From positions 310,001 to 374,000 of the forward strand of contig CAYOZN010000001.1 of assembly GCA_964408455.1 (NCBI GenBank): DNA of 64,000 nt. The letters run 5' to 3'. A program made the position numbers and the translations under genes. The notes beneath the pieces are model-generated. The model was not told the origin of the DNA and ran no database searches. It saw nothing but the letters and a program-made list of their open reading frames with translations. This document shows, piece by piece, positions 17,212-26,938 of this stretch. The first letter of the stretch is position 1. The number at the start of each line of letters is the position of its first letter. The stretch is from CAYOZN01 sp964408455 (lineage in GTDB: Bacteria > Planctomycetota > Phycisphaerae > UBA1845 > UTPLA1).

Positions 17212-18261
17212 ATGCACTCGTCGCCGTACTCTCGCCGGAGCTCCGGCGTTCTCCTCGTCCTCGTCACCCTTTTCTGCTGGTCCAGCGTCCTTCTCTTCCT
17301 CCGTCATCTGGCCCCATTTATCGACGGCTGGACCGCCAATGGCTGGCGATACGGCATGTGCGCCGCCGTCCTGCTCGCGTGGCTCCTGCTGCGCCACGGG
17401 CGGCTCGCCTCGGCACATCGCGTCTGGCGGCGCGCCATCGTTCCAGCACTTTTCAACTGCGTCGGCCAGACGTGCTTCGGATTTGCCGTCTATTTCATCC
17501 AGCCGGGCCTCGCCGCGTTTCTCCTGCGCGTCTCGGTCATTTTCTCCATCGGCGGCGCATTCTTCCTCTTTGCCGACGAGCGCGCCCTTGCGCGTCTGCG
17601 GCTGTTCTGGATCGGCCTCGGCATGGTCCTCGGCGGCGCGATCGGTACCGTGCTCGCCGGTGAACAGACGCTGGTCGGCAAATCGGCCGTCGGCGTGGCA
17701 CTGGGCGCCGCATCCGGCGCCTTTTTCGGCCTCTACGGCGTGTCCGTACGATACTTCATGCGCGGCGTGCCGCCGGCCGTGTCGTTTGCCGCCATCGGTG
17801 GATACACCGCGGCCGTCATGATCGCGCTCATGCTCGTCTTTGGCCGCAACGCCGGGCTGGACGTGTTGACGCTCTCGCCGGTCAACACGGCCCTGCTCGT
17901 TCTGTCCGCCATCCTCGGCATCGCCATCGGCCACATCTTCTACTACGCCGCCATCGCCCGCGTCGGTGTCGCCGTGGCGGCATCGATCATCCAGATTGCA
18001 CCTTTCCTCACCGGCGTGGGATCGGTCCTGATCTTCGGCGAACGGCTGACGGCATGGCAGTGGGCAAGCGGGGCGTTGATGATCTGCGGCGGGTGCCTGC
18101 TGATGCGGGCCGAGGCGTCTCGCGCCCCGGAGGCCGAGCCTATCCAGCCCGCGTTTCCCGTGGAGCTTGTCGACGCCGGCGATCCCTGTGCCGTGCCGAC
18201 GCCCGCTGCCGACGAGTTGATCCCCTCCATGTCGCAGCAGACCGCGGAGATCGTGCAATGA
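17212..18261 (+). CDS. EamA/DMT family transporter
   Basis: 349 residues from the ATG at 17212; earlier in-frame codons give a leader that does not look like a membrane start. Ten hydrophobic helices in two EamA halves can be traced, the first beginning VLLVLVTLFCWSSVLLFLRH and the last VASIIQIAPFLTGVGSVLIF followed by GERLTAWQWASGALMICGGC. The C-terminal 45 residues are soluble and Pro/Glu-rich. DMT proteins export or import small metabolites across the inner membrane. The stop overlaps the start of the sirtuin gene as ATGA, so both are co-translated. Confidence 0.87.
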   Translation: MHSSPYSRRSSGVLLVLVTLFCWSSVLLFLRHLAPFIDGWTANGWRYGMCAAVLLAWLLLRHGRLASAHRVWRRAIVPALFNCVGQTCFGFAVYFIQPGLAAFLLRVSVIFSIGGAFFLFADERALARLRLFWIGLGMVLGGAIGTVLAGEQTLVGKSAVGVALGAASGAFFGLYGVSVRYFMRGVPPAVSFAAIGGYTAAVMIALMLVFGRNAGLDVLTLSPVNTALLVLSAILGIAIGHIFYYAAIARVGVAVAASIIQIAPFLTGVGSVLIFGERLTAWQWASGALMICGGCLLMRAEASRAPEAEPIQPAFPVELVDAGDPCAVPTPAADELIPSMSQQTAEIVQ

Positions 18262-19037
18262 ATCATTCGCACGATCAGGCGTGCCATACGCTTGCCGCCT
18301 GGCTGACGACCGCGCGGAAGGCCGTGGCCTTCACCGGCGCCGGCATCAGCACCGAAAGCGGCATTCCCGATTTTCGCAGCCCCGGCGGCGTGTGGTCGCG
18401 ACACAAGCCGGTCCTCTATCAGGACTTCTTGACGGACGCCGATGAGCGCCGGCGCTACTGGCAGCTGCGTCTCGAGAGCGCCCCCGCCTTTCTCGCCGCA
18501 ACACCAAATGCCGCGCACATGGCACTCGCCCGCCTGGAAGCCGAGGGCCGTGTCGCCGCCGTCATCACCCAGAACATCGACGAACTGCACCAGCGGGCCG
18601 GCAGCCGAAACGTGCTCGAAATCCACGGCACCGCCATGCAGGCCCACTGCCTGCAATGCGACAAGCGCTGGTCCGCACAAGCCATGCTGCCGCTCCTGCA
18701 AGGCGGCAATCTTGACCCGGCCTGCGACGAGTGCGGCGGAATGGTCAAGTCGATGACGGTGTCCTTCGGCCAGGAGATGCCGGCCGGCGTCTTCATGGAG
18801 GCGGCGCAACTGTGCCGAACGTGCGATCTGTGCCTTGTGCTCGGTTCGAGCCTGGTCGTGCAGCCGGCGGCATCGCTTCCGGAAACGGCAAAGCGGCACC
18901 GTGCCCGGCTGGTCATCCTCAACCGGGAACCGACGCCGCTGGACGACATCGCCGACCTGGTCCTGCGCGAGCCGCTTGGCGCGACGATGTCCGCCGTCAT
19001 GATGGCGATCGACGGCATATCGCACGCCGGAGCGTGA
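18258..19037 (+). CDS. SIR2-family NAD-dependent protein deacylase
   Basis: 259 residues from the ATG at 18258, overlapping the transporter stop by four bases. The NAD-binding motif GAGISTESGIPDFRSP is at 27-42, TQNIDELHQRAG at 104-115, and catalytic His123 in EIHGT. A structural zinc site has Cys131, Cys134, Cys156 and Cys159. The LGSSLVVQPAASLP and LVILNREPTPLD blocks complete the Rossmann part. It would remove acyl groups from lysines using NAD, yielding nicotinamide and O-acyl-ADP-ribose. Whether it prefers acetyl or longer groups is not clear. Confidence 0.93.
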   Translation: MNHSHDQACHTLAAWLTTARKAVAFTGAGISTESGIPDFRSPGGVWSRHKPVLYQDFLTDADERRRYWQLRLESAPAFLAATPNAAHMALARLEAEGRVAAVITQNIDELHQRAGSRNVLEIHGTAMQAHCLQCDKRWSAQAMLPLLQGGNLDPACDECGGMVKSMTVSFGQEMPAGVFMEAAQLCRTCDLCLVLGSSLVVQPAASLPETAKRHRARLVILNREPTPLDDIADLVLREPLGATMSAVMMAIDGISHAGA

Positions 19038-19055
19038 TTTACACCTGCGGCGCGC

Positions 19056-19589
19056 CTATTGCGATGCGGATTGCCCTGCCTTCTCCAGGCATTCCAGGAT
19101 CTTCGTGGCAAACTGCGGCAGGTCACCCGGTCGGCGGCTGGACACGTGATGCCGATCCACCACGACCGGCTCGTCCGACCAGATCGCCCCCGCGTTGATC
19201 AGATCATCCTTGATGGCCGGCGTGCTCGTCATTCGCACACCCTTCACGATGCCGGCAGAGATGTTGATCCAGGGCCCGTGGCAGATGGTGGCGATCAGTT
19301 TTCCCGCGGAGTTGAACTCCCGCACCAGCGACAGCACCTTCTCGTCGCGGCGTAGCTTGTCCGGCATCCAGCCACCCGGGATGATCACGCCGCTGAAGTC
19401 GGCCGCGCGGACCGACGCAATCGAGGCCTCCGCCGGGCACGGATATCCGTGCTTGCTGCGATATGAGTGCCCCTGCTCCTGGCCGGCCACCACCGCCTTC
19501 ATGCCGGCCTCCTTCAATCTCAACAGCGGATACCAGAGTTCGAGATCTTCGTAGTCATCCCCGACAAACAGCAGTATGCGATTGGCCAC
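19056..19589 (-). CDS. DJ-1/PfpI family protein
   Basis: 177 residues. The nucleophile elbow is ATICHGPW with Cys103-His104, preceded by GVIIPGGWMPDKLR, the usual PfpI/YhbO arrangement. Members include glyoxalase/deglycase-type enzymes and chaperones; the catalytic Cys and the neighbouring His are kept. It converges with the sirtuin gene (19 bases between stops) and follows fcl by 67 bases on the same strand, so it may be read with the nucleotide-sugar genes, though it has no evident role there. Confidence 0.9.
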   Translation of the reverse strand: MANRILLFVGDDYEDLELWYPLLRLKEAGMKAVVAGQEQGHSYRSKHGYPCPAEASIASVRAADFSGVIIPGGWMPDKLRRDEKVLSLVREFNSAGKLIATICHGPWINISAGIVKGVRMTSTPAIKDDLINAGAIWSDEPVVVDRHHVSSRRPGDLPQFATKILECLEKAGQSASQ

Positions 19590-19656
19590 GGCATCATCTC
19601 CTTCAAGCTGATTGGATGGATCGGCAGGATTCTAGCAGGTCGCGCCGCGCCCTGCG

Positions 19657-20601
19657 TCACGAATTGCGATGGGCCAGGTAGTATGCCACCGTGCGCCGCA
19701 GCCCCTCCTCGAGCGGCGTTTCGGCGACGAATCCCATCGTGCTCTTCGCGCGCCGTGTATCCAGGCAGCGGCGCGGCTGGCCGTCCGGCCGCGACGGGTC
19801 GAAGACCACCTCGCCGCCATAGCCGGTCTCGCTGCGAATCAGCCCGGCGAGCTCGCGAATGGTAATCTCGCGACCCGTGCCGATGTTGACCGGCTCCGCG
19901 TCGTCGTAGCGCTGCGCTGCCATCACGATGGCACGGGCACAGTCCTCCACATACAGAAATTCGCGGCTCGCCGCGCCCGTGCCCCAGACGCTGACCGTGG
20001 GCTCGCCCCGGTCCTTTGCCTCGCAGAACCGCCGGATGAGGGCGGGAATGACATGGCTGGTCTCTGGCGAGAAATCATCGCCCGGTCCGTACAGGTTGGC
20101 CGGCAGCAAGGCGACGCCGTTGAATCCGTACTGCCGGCGATACGCCCGCAGCATTTCAAACAGCGCCCGCTTGGCCACGCCGTAGGCCGCGTTGCTCTCT
20201 TCCGGATAGCCGTTCCACAGATCATCTTCTCGAAAGGGCACCGGCGTGTGCTTCGGATAGGAGCAGACGGTCCCGATCTGCACGAATTTTTTCACGCCGC
20301 TCCGCCGCGCATGCTCGATCAGGTGCAGGCCCATGGCCATATTCGCGTGGAAGAACCGCCCGGGACTCGCTTGGTTTGCCTGAATGCCGCCGACTTCGGC
20401 CGCGAGGTGGATCACGACCGTCGGCCGCGCGGCGGCGTACAGCCGCTCGACCGCATCCTCCCGCGTCAGGTCATATTCCCTTCGCAGCGGAATTACGATG
20501 CGGTCCGCCGGCACGCCCTCCGCGTCGAGCGCCATCCTCACGGCACCGCCGAGAAAGCCCGCCCCTCCGGTCAGCAGGATGTGTTCGTCGCGCAGGTTCA
20601 T
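19657..20601 (-). CDS. fcl: GDP-L-fucose synthase
   Basis: 314 residues of the extended short-chain dehydrogenase fold. It has GGAGFLG (12-18), the catalytic GTVCSYPK region, Tyr140-x3-Lys144 (AAYGVAK), and LLPANLYGPGDDFSPETSHV, the characteristic Fcl block. It epimerises and reduces GDP-4-keto-6-deoxy-mannose to GDP-L-fucose with NADPH. It follows gmd by 55 bases, so the pair makes GDP-fucose from GDP-mannose. The product would feed a cell-surface or extracellular glycan. Confidence 0.93.
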   Translation of the reverse strand: MNLRDEHILLTGGAGFLGGAVRMALDAEGVPADRIVIPLRREYDLTREDAVERLYAAARPTVVIHLAAEVGGIQANQASPGRFFHANMAMGLHLIEHARRSGVKKFVQIGTVCSYPKHTPVPFREDDLWNGYPEESNAAYGVAKRALFEMLRAYRRQYGFNGVALLPANLYGPGDDFSPETSHVIPALIRRFCEAKDRGEPTVSVWGTGAASREFLYVEDCARAIVMAAQRYDDAEPVNIGTGREITIRELAGLIRSETGYGGEVVFDPSRPDGQPRRCLDTRRAKSTMGFVAETPLEEGLRRTVAYYLAHRNS

Positions 20602-20656
20602 CGGACGATTCGCGTGGCCACGCTCGGCAGTTCGACGTGCGTACCGCGATTTCGCG

Positions 20657-21673
20657 TCATTGTGTGCGATGTTCCTTGAGCAGTCGCTCTTCCTTCGCCA
20701 GCACCCAGTCCGCCTCCACCATCATCGTCACCAGCGCCTCGAACGTCACGCTCGGCTGCCAGCCCAGCACCCGGCGGGCCTTGCTGGCGTCTCCCTGGAG
20801 ATAATCGGTCTCCGTCGGTCGCAGGTACCGCGGATCGTGTTCGACGTGGTCCTGCCAGTTCAACCCGACGAGGTTAAACGCCGCCTCGACAAATTCCTGG
20901 ACCGAATGCACCTCGCCCGTGGCAATCACGAAATCGTCCGCCGCCGGCTGTTGAAGCATCAGCCACATGGCCTCGACGTAATCGCCGGCAAAGCCCCAGT
21001 CACGCTTCGCGTCGAGATTGCCCAGGTACAGTTTGTCCTGCAACCCCTCCTTGATGCGCGTGGCGGCGCGTGTGATCTTCCGCGTGACGAACGTCTCTCC
21101 GCGGCGGGGGCTCTCGTGGTTGAACAGGATGCCGCTGCACGCGAACAGACCGTATGCCTCGCGATAATTGATCGTCTGGTGATGGGAGAACACCTTTGCG
21201 CAGGCGTAGGGGCTGCGCGGGTAGAACGGCGTCAATTCGTTCTGCGGGCGGGTCGGCGTGTTGCCGAACATCTCGCTGCTGGAGGCCTGGTAGAACCTCG
21301 GCGGCTCCGGCAATTCCCGAATCGCCTCCAGCATGCGCAGCGTGCCCAGCGCATCCACGTCCGCCGTGTAAACCGGCTGATCGAAGCTCACCCGAACGTG
21401 GGACTGCGCCGCCAGATGGTACACTTCGTCCGGCTGAATCCGCCCAAGCAGCCGCGACAAACCGCCGGCATCGGTCATATCGCCGTGGTGCAGAAAGAGC
21501 CTCGCGTTCTCCTCGTGCGGGTCCTGATAGAGATGTTCGATTCGCGACGTGTTGAAGCTGCTCGACCGCCGGATCAGACCGTGGACCTCGTACCCTTTCG
21601 CGAGCAGGAATTCCGCGAGATAGCTCCCGTCCTGACCCGTGATGCCCGTGATGAGTGCTCGCTTGGAAGCCAT
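20657..21673 (-). CDS. gmd: GDP-mannose 4,6-dehydratase
   Basis: 338 residues from the ATG at 21673; a nine-residue extension starting at 21700 is less like the family. GITGQDGSYLAEFLL marks the NADP site, HLAAQSHVRVSF and the catalytic YACAK (Tyr156, Lys160) follow, and FNHESPRRGETFVTRKI is the diagnostic GMD block. It converts GDP-D-mannose to GDP-4-keto-6-deoxy-D-mannose. It sits directly upstream of fcl and is probably transcribed with it and with the two UDP-sugar genes before it. Confidence 0.95.
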   Translation of the reverse strand: MASKRALITGITGQDGSYLAEFLLAKGYEVHGLIRRSSSFNTSRIEHLYQDPHEENARLFLHHGDMTDAGGLSRLLGRIQPDEVYHLAAQSHVRVSFDQPVYTADVDALGTLRMLEAIRELPEPPRFYQASSSEMFGNTPTRPQNELTPFYPRSPYACAKVFSHHQTINYREAYGLFACSGILFNHESPRRGETFVTRKITRAATRIKEGLQDKLYLGNLDAKRDWGFAGDYVEAMWLMLQQPAADDFVIATGEVHSVQEFVEAAFNLVGLNWQDHVEHDPRYLRPTETDYLQGDASKARRVLGWQPSVTFEALVTMMVEADWVLAKEERLLKEHRTQ

Positions 21674-21806
21674 GCCGCCGACACCCGCATTCCTGCCCAC
21701 GATCCTGGATTGCGTGTTAGAGGTTCCACGATCGCCGGGCTTTGCACAAGCCCTTCGGCATCGTGTTCCGGCGGAGGCATCGCAGGTCTATGTCCCGCCC
21801 GTCAAA

Positions 21807-22766
21807 TCACGAGCGAAACCACGAGACGAAGTGCCGCAGACCCTCCTCCAGCGGCGTGCTGGGTTGATAGCCCAGCTCCCGGCATGCCCGCCCGACGTCG
21901 GCATAGGTGATGTACACGTCACCCGGCGGCACGGGCTGCCGCTCGATGATCGCCTGCTTGCCAAGGGCCGACTCCAACGCCGAAATCAGGTCTTTCAACG
22001 AGACCGGTCGCGATTCCCCAAGGTTGTAGATGCGAAAGCCCTCGCATCGGTCGATGGCCGTCAGCACCCCCGCAATGATGTCGTCGATGTAAGTGTGATC
22101 GCGCTGCATCGACCCATCGCCGAAGACCGGAATCGGCCGGCCCTGCTCGATCAGCCGGGCAAATTTGTGAATCGCCAGGTCCGGGCGCTGTCGAGCCCCA
22201 TACACGGTGAAAAAGCGCAGACACGTCACGTGCATCTCGAACAGATGATGATACACGTGGCAGATCAGTTCGCCCGCCCGCTTAGTCGCCGCGTAGGGCG
22301 AAATGGGATGATCGACCGGATCGTCCTCGCTGAACGGCACCTTGTCATTGTTGCCGTAGACGCTGGAACTGCTCGCAAACACGAAGCGCCGGATACCGCA
22401 TTTCCGGGCCGCTTCGAGCAGGACGTTGGTGCCGCGCACGTTCACATCCTGATACAGCAGCGGGTTTTCAATCGAAGGCCGAACCCCTGCCCGCGCCGCC
22501 AGATGCACCACCACGTCCACGCCGCTGGCCAGGGCCGCCTGCATGGCAGACTGTTCGCGGATGTCGGACTCTATCAGCCGAAATCGTCCCGTGTCCGCCA
22601 GACCTCGAACATTACGCCGTTTGATGGCGGGATCGTAGAATTCGTCGAAATTGTCGATGCCAACCACCTGGCGGCCCTGCCGAAGCAGGTGCTCGCAGAG
22701 GTGGGAGCCGATGAATCCCGCCGCGCCGGTCACCGCAATTGTCCTGGCGTCAGTTAATGGGGGCAT
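21807..22766 (-). CDS. NAD-dependent nucleotide-sugar epimerase (UDP-glucuronate 4-epimerase-like)
   Basis: 319 residues, extended SDR. The NAD motif is GAAGFIG (14-20), HLAARAGVRPSIENP follows, and Tyr158-x3-Lys162 (SPYAATK) is the active pair. The stretch ARAGVRPSIENPLLYQDVNV is typical of UDP-glucuronate 4-epimerases. Such an enzyme would turn UDP-GlcA, the product of the dehydrogenase encoded just upstream, into UDP-GalA. It lies between that gene and gmd on the minus strand. A UDP-glucose 4-epimerase activity is the main alternative. Confidence 0.85.
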   Translation of the reverse strand: MPPLTDARTIAVTGAAGFIGSHLCEHLLRQGRQVVGIDNFDEFYDPAIKRRNVRGLADTGRFRLIESDIREQSAMQAALASGVDVVVHLAARAGVRPSIENPLLYQDVNVRGTNVLLEAARKCGIRRFVFASSSSVYGNNDKVPFSEDDPVDHPISPYAATKRAGELICHVYHHLFEMHVTCLRFFTVYGARQRPDLAIHKFARLIEQGRPIPVFGDGSMQRDHTYIDDIIAGVLTAIDRCEGFRIYNLGESRPVSLKDLISALESALGKQAIIERQPVPPGDVYITYADVGRACRELGYQPSTPLEEGLRHFVSWFRS

Positions 22767-22841
22767 TTCCAGGTCTCGAATGCACTGGTGCGGCAGGCAT
22801 AGGGCTGCAAACGTGAGACGCTCGACCGTCCTGGCAGGCTA

Positions 22842-24170
22842 TCAGGCCGGCGGGGCCGCCGGGCGAACCGACGGCCGTCCGATGCTGTGATACTCGAATC
22901 CCAGCCGCGCCATGAACGGAGGGTCATAAAGATTGCGGCCGTCGAAGATCAGCGGCTTGCGCAGATTCCGGCGAAGCGACTCAAAGTCGGGCGTGCGAAA
23001 CTCCGGCCAGTCGGTCAGCACCGCCAGCGCATCGCAGTTCTTTACCGCTTCGTACGGGTCGTGGAAATAGCACACCAGCTCGTCGCCCAGAATCTTCCGC
23101 GCGTTGTCGATGGCCTCAGGATCGTGGGCGCATACTTTGATGCCGGCGGCGGCGAAAGTCCTCGCGCAATCCAGCGCCGGCGATTCGCGAACGTCGTCCG
23201 TCCGTCCCTTGAAGGCCAGGCCCCATACCGCGATGGTGATGCCGTTACGCCCCTTGAAGTGGTTGATCACGCGATCCGCAAAGCGTTTCCGCTGGTCCTT
23301 GTTCGTGCGTTCCACCGCCTCGCTGATGTGCGCTGGCACCCCTGCCGTTCGTCCCATGCAAACGAACGCGCTCACATCCTTGGGAAAGCACGATCCGCCA
23401 TAGCCCAGACCGGGAAAGAGAAAGGCGGGGCCGATGCGCGTATCCGAACCGACGCCCAGCCGCACTGTCTCGACGTTTGCCCCCAGCTTCTCGCACAGCG
23501 CCGAGACTTCGTTCATGAAGCTCACTTTCGTCGCCAGCAGGGCATTCGCGGCATATTTCGTCATCTCGGCGCTGGCCGGATCCATTACCAGCAGGCGCTC
23601 CTGCTTGCGCATGAACGGGCCGTAAATCTGCTTCAGCAGCTCCACCACCGCCGGATTCGTCGTTCCGATGACGACGCGATCGGGCTTGGTAAAATCCTCG
23701 ACCGCGGCGCCTTCCTTCATGAATTCCGGATTGCTCACCACGTCGAACGGGTGCATCGTCTTCGCGCCGATCGCGTCCGCCACCTTCTTGTGCGTGCCGA
23801 CCGGCACCGTGCTCTTGGTCACCACGATGCGATAACCGTCCATCGACTCGCCGATTTTTGAGGACACGTCCAGCACCGCCGAAAGGTCCGCGCTGCCATC
23901 CGGCGCCTCCGGCGTGCCCACGGCGATAAACACGATCAGCGAGTCCTTCACCGCCGTGGCCAGGTCCGTCGTGAAATCCAGGCGCCCGGCTCGAACATTT
24001 CGCTGGATAATTTCCGCCAGGCCCGGCTCATAAATGGGCACTTCGCCGGCCTTCAGCCGCTCGATCTTCCCGGCATCCTTGTCGACGCAACTGACATGAT
24101 TGCCGGCATCCGCAAAGCACGTGCCGGCCACCAGACCTACATATCCCGTTCCCACAACGCAAAGACGCAT
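22842..24170 (-). CDS. ugd: UDP-glucose 6-dehydrogenase
   Basis: 442 residues. The N-terminal NAD domain starts VVGTGYVGLVAGTCFAD and the central domain has YAANALLATKVSFMNE. The catalytic Cys261 lies in GYGGSCFPKD with Lys265 beside it, and the C-terminal UDP-binding domain has LAFKGRTDDVRESPAL. It oxidises UDP-glucose to UDP-glucuronate with two NAD. It is the first gene of the minus-strand nucleotide-sugar unit and supplies the epimerase encoded next. Confidence 0.95.
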   Translation of the reverse strand: MRLCVVGTGYVGLVAGTCFADAGNHVSCVDKDAGKIERLKAGEVPIYEPGLAEIIQRNVRAGRLDFTTDLATAVKDSLIVFIAVGTPEAPDGSADLSAVLDVSSKIGESMDGYRIVVTKSTVPVGTHKKVADAIGAKTMHPFDVVSNPEFMKEGAAVEDFTKPDRVVIGTTNPAVVELLKQIYGPFMRKQERLLVMDPASAEMTKYAANALLATKVSFMNEVSALCEKLGANVETVRLGVGSDTRIGPAFLFPGLGYGGSCFPKDVSAFVCMGRTAGVPAHISEAVERTNKDQRKRFADRVINHFKGRNGITIAVWGLAFKGRTDDVRESPALDCARTFAAAGIKVCAHDPEAIDNARKILGDELVCYFHDPYEAVKNCDALAVLTDWPEFRTPDFESLRRNLRKPLIFDGRNLYDPPFMARLGFEYHSIGRPSVRPAAPPA

Positions 24171-24492
24171 CCGTTATCCTCGTTTCAGTCCGGTGTCCGC
24201 GGCGCGGCGGCCCATTTCACGCGCCCATCGGGCAATCATATCGGTCACGCCCCAATCCGGCCACGCCGGCCCGGGGCACCCGTGCACTTTTTCGCCTTGT
24301 GAACTTCGCCTAAAATTGGTGTCAGCCATTAACATGGCCCGCCCGATCGGCTGCGCGTAAGCGTGGCGCGGGCGTCCCTGCCCGTCTTGTTGCGCGCGGG
24401 ACAAAGGGCCCGAACCACGCAAGCTGTACCGGTTACAGTCGATCGTGTCCTTCGGCAGGCACGACAGGCTGGCTGTGTCGGCAAGGCGCGCA
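24171..24492. other. Divergent intergenic region, no gene seen
   Basis: 322 bases between the starts of ugd (minus) and the carbamoyltransferase gene (plus). It must contain both promoters, but I see no convincing -35/-10 pair. Its right half (24361-24420) has a run of inverted G+C-rich words (GCGCGGGCGTCC and GGGCAGGGACGCCC on the other strand) of the kind seen in other gaps. The minus-strand reading frame through it lacks protein character. Confidence 0.5.
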
Positions 24493-26322
24493 ATGAATAT
24501 TCTCGGCATCTCGGCATTCTACCATGACAGCGCCGCGGCCCTCGTCCGCGACGGCGAAATCGTCGCCGCCGCACAGGAAGAGCGCTTCACGCGCAAAAAA
24601 CACGACCACCGTTTTCCCGTCCACGCCATCGATTATTGCCTTGCCGAAGCGGGGATCGCGCCTGAACAGCTCAACCACGTCGTATTCTACGACAAGCCCC
24701 TGCTCAAGCTCGAGCGACTGATGGAGACGTACATCGCCTACGCACCCGTGGGCATCCGCAGCTTCTTCCAGGCCATACCCTTGTGGGTCCGGGAAAAACT
24801 GCTGCTGCCGCGCGAGATGGATCGCGGCCTGCGCCACAAATACAAGGGCCGTTACGTCTTCACCGAGCACCATGAGAGCCACGCCGCCAGCGCCTTTTTT
24901 CCATCGCCCTTCGACGAGGCCGCAATCCTCACGCTCGATGGCGTCGGCGAATGGGCCACCGCCAGCTATGGCATCGGCCGCGGCAATCGCATCTCGCTGA
25001 CGCACGAATTGCACTTCCCGCACTCCCTGGGCCTGCTTTATACCGCCTTCACCTATTACTGCGGTTTTAAGGCCAACAGCGGCGAGTACAAGCTGATGGG
25101 CCTTGCCCCGTACGGCGAGCCGACCTATCGCGATCTCATCCTCCGCGAAATCGTCGACCTCAAGCCGGACGGTTCCTTTCGCCTCAACATGGCCTATTTC
25201 AACTATTGCCAGGGCCTGACCATGACCGGCGAAAAGTTTCACCGGCTCTTCGGCGGCCCGCCGCGCAAATCCGAATCGCAGCTCACGCAGCGCGAAATGG
25301 ACATCGCCGCGTCCATCCAGTCCGTTACCGAAGAGATCATGCTCCGCGCCGCCCGCCACGTACACGCGCAGACCGGCATGAAGAACCTCTGCCTTGCCGG
25401 CGGCGTGGCACTCAATTGCGTCGGCAACGGCGTCATCCTGCGTGAAGGCCCATTCGAAAACATCTGGATTCAGCCGGCCGCCGGTGACGCCGGCGGGGCA
25501 CTGGGCGGGGCGCTCTTCGTCTGGTACCAGTTGCTCGATAATCCTCGCACCGCCGGCCCGCGCGATTCACAGCGCGCTTCGCTTCTGGGCCCCGGTTTTG
25601 CGGGCGATTCGGTCCGCGCCGCGCTGGACGAATTGGGCGCCGTGTACGACGTGATCGACGACGAATCCACCCTGGCCGACCGCGTGGTCGAGGCCATGCT
25701 GGCCGAAAAGGTCGTCGGCCACGTCGCCGGCCGCATGGAGTTCGGCCCCCGCGCCCTCGGCAATCGCTCCATCATCGGCGATGCCCGCTCGCCCGCCATG
25801 CAGTCGGTCATGAACCTCAAGACCAAGTTCCGCGAGTCTTTCCGTCCGTTTGCGCCGTGCGTGTTGCGCGAGCATGTACACGAATACTTCGACATGCGCC
25901 CGGAGGAGGACAGCCCCTACATGTTGCTCGTGGCGCCGGTGCGCGAGGACAAGCGCACCCCGCTGAATGGCGATCCGCGCACCGGCATCGACAAGTTGAA
26001 GCAGATCCGCTCGCAGGTGCCGGCGATCACCCACGTGGACTACTCCGCCCGCGTGCAGACGGTCGATCGCGAGCGCCATCCCCGCATGCACCGCATCATG
26101 AGCCGCTTTCGAGATCGGACGGGCTGCCCCGTGATCATCAACACCAGCTTCAACGTCCGCGGCGAGCCGATCGTCTGCACGCCGCAGGATGCCTATCGCT
26201 GCTTCATGGCCTGCAATATGGACGTGCTGGTGATCGAAAACTGCATCATGTACAAGGAGAAGCAGCCCGAGGCCAGGCAGCACGAGGTGGATGCGTACCT
26301 GGCCCAGTTTCAGCTCGATTGA
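24493..26322 (+). CDS. Carbamoyltransferase (NodU/CmcH family)
   Basis: 609 residues from the ATG at 24493, where the family's first strand MNILGISAFYHDSAAALVRDG begins. The N-terminal Kae1-like domain has HHESHAASAFFPSPF (metal-binding His pair) and LTLDGVGEWATASYG. The C-terminal domain has GHVAGRMEFGPRALGNRSII, SFRPFAPCVL and NTSFNVRGEPIVCTPQDA. Members use carbamoyl phosphate and ATP to carbamoylate a hydroxyl of a sugar or an antibiotic. The next two genes encode SxtJ and DUF5989 proteins, an arrangement I know from other genomes. The likely acceptor is a glycan built from the adjacent nucleotide sugars. Confidence 0.93.
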   Translation: MNILGISAFYHDSAAALVRDGEIVAAAQEERFTRKKHDHRFPVHAIDYCLAEAGIAPEQLNHVVFYDKPLLKLERLMETYIAYAPVGIRSFFQAIPLWVREKLLLPREMDRGLRHKYKGRYVFTEHHESHAASAFFPSPFDEAAILTLDGVGEWATASYGIGRGNRISLTHELHFPHSLGLLYTAFTYYCGFKANSGEYKLMGLAPYGEPTYRDLILREIVDLKPDGSFRLNMAYFNYCQGLTMTGEKFHRLFGGPPRKSESQLTQREMDIAASIQSVTEEIMLRAARHVHAQTGMKNLCLAGGVALNCVGNGVILREGPFENIWIQPAAGDAGGALGGALFVWYQLLDNPRTAGPRDSQRASLLGPGFAGDSVRAALDELGAVYDVIDDESTLADRVVEAMLAEKVVGHVAGRMEFGPRALGNRSIIGDARSPAMQSVMNLKTKFRESFRPFAPCVLREHVHEYFDMRPEEDSPYMLLVAPVREDKRTPLNGDPRTGIDKLKQIRSQVPAITHVDYSARVQTVDRERHPRMHRIMSRFRDRTGCPVIINTSFNVRGEPIVCTPQDAYRCFMACNMDVLVIENCIMYKEKQPEARQHEVDAYLAQFQLD

Positions 26323-26391
26323 GCAAGCAATCAGAGCCGGGCTGTCCTCAGCCCGGAAAGCGCTAAACAGCAGAAGCATTGAGAGCAACCC

Positions 26392-26835
26392 ATGTCATTA
26401 ATCAAAATCGACTGGCGGCCCGACGCACGAACGCTGCGAACATTCGGCTGGATCGGTGCCGCGGCATTCCCGATCCTCGCGGCTTTCGCCTGGTGGCGCC
26501 TCGCCCTGTTCAGTTTCCTCAGCGACGCGGCCGCGGCCAACGCCGCCATTATTCTGCTGGTGCTCGGCGCCTACAGCCTCGCCATGGCCGCCATCGCGCC
26601 GGCGGCGTTGCGACCGCTTTACATCGCCATGAGTGCCATCGGCTATCCGATCGGGCTGCTCGTGGGCGCGGCCGTACTCACTATCGTGTATTATCTGGTG
26701 ATCACGCCGATCGGAGTGGCATTCCGGCTGGCTCGTCGGGACCCGTTGCATCGTGCCTGGAATCCCGACGCCGCCAGTTACTGGGTCCCGCGAAGACAGA
26801 CGTTGGACGTACGGCGATATTTCCGACAGTTTTAA
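26392..26835 (+). CDS. SxtJ-family membrane protein
   Basis: 147 residues with four hydrophobic helices (about 17-36, 47-66, 70-88 and 88-108). The ending, TPIGVAFRLARRDPLHRAWN followed by ASYWVPRRQ, is the hallmark of SxtJ-like proteins. SxtJ takes its name from the saxitoxin cluster; its function is not known. It follows the carbamoyltransferase by 69 bases and precedes the DUF5989 gene, so the three are probably one transcript. A membrane partner of the carbamoylation step is the simplest guess. Confidence 0.85.
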   Translation: MSLIKIDWRPDARTLRTFGWIGAAAFPILAAFAWWRLALFSFLSDAAAANAAIILLVLGAYSLAMAAIAPAALRPLYIAMSAIGYPIGLLVGAAVLTIVYYLVITPIGVAFRLARRDPLHRAWNPDAASYWVPRRQTLDVRRYFRQF

Positions 26836-26938
26836 CATGTCGGCGATTCCCCGGTGAATCAGATCGGCGGGGGGACCGCTGACAGTAGATTCGCGCGCGT
26901 TCGTGTGCGTTCGTTTGATGGTGGGCAGATGGGTGGTG

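Noticed and set aside
24174..24509. 111-codon minus-strand frame between ugd and the carbamoyltransferase gene
   Set aside because: It overlaps the carbamoyltransferase start, has Arg/Pro/Gly composition without family resemblance, and lies in a divergent promoter region.
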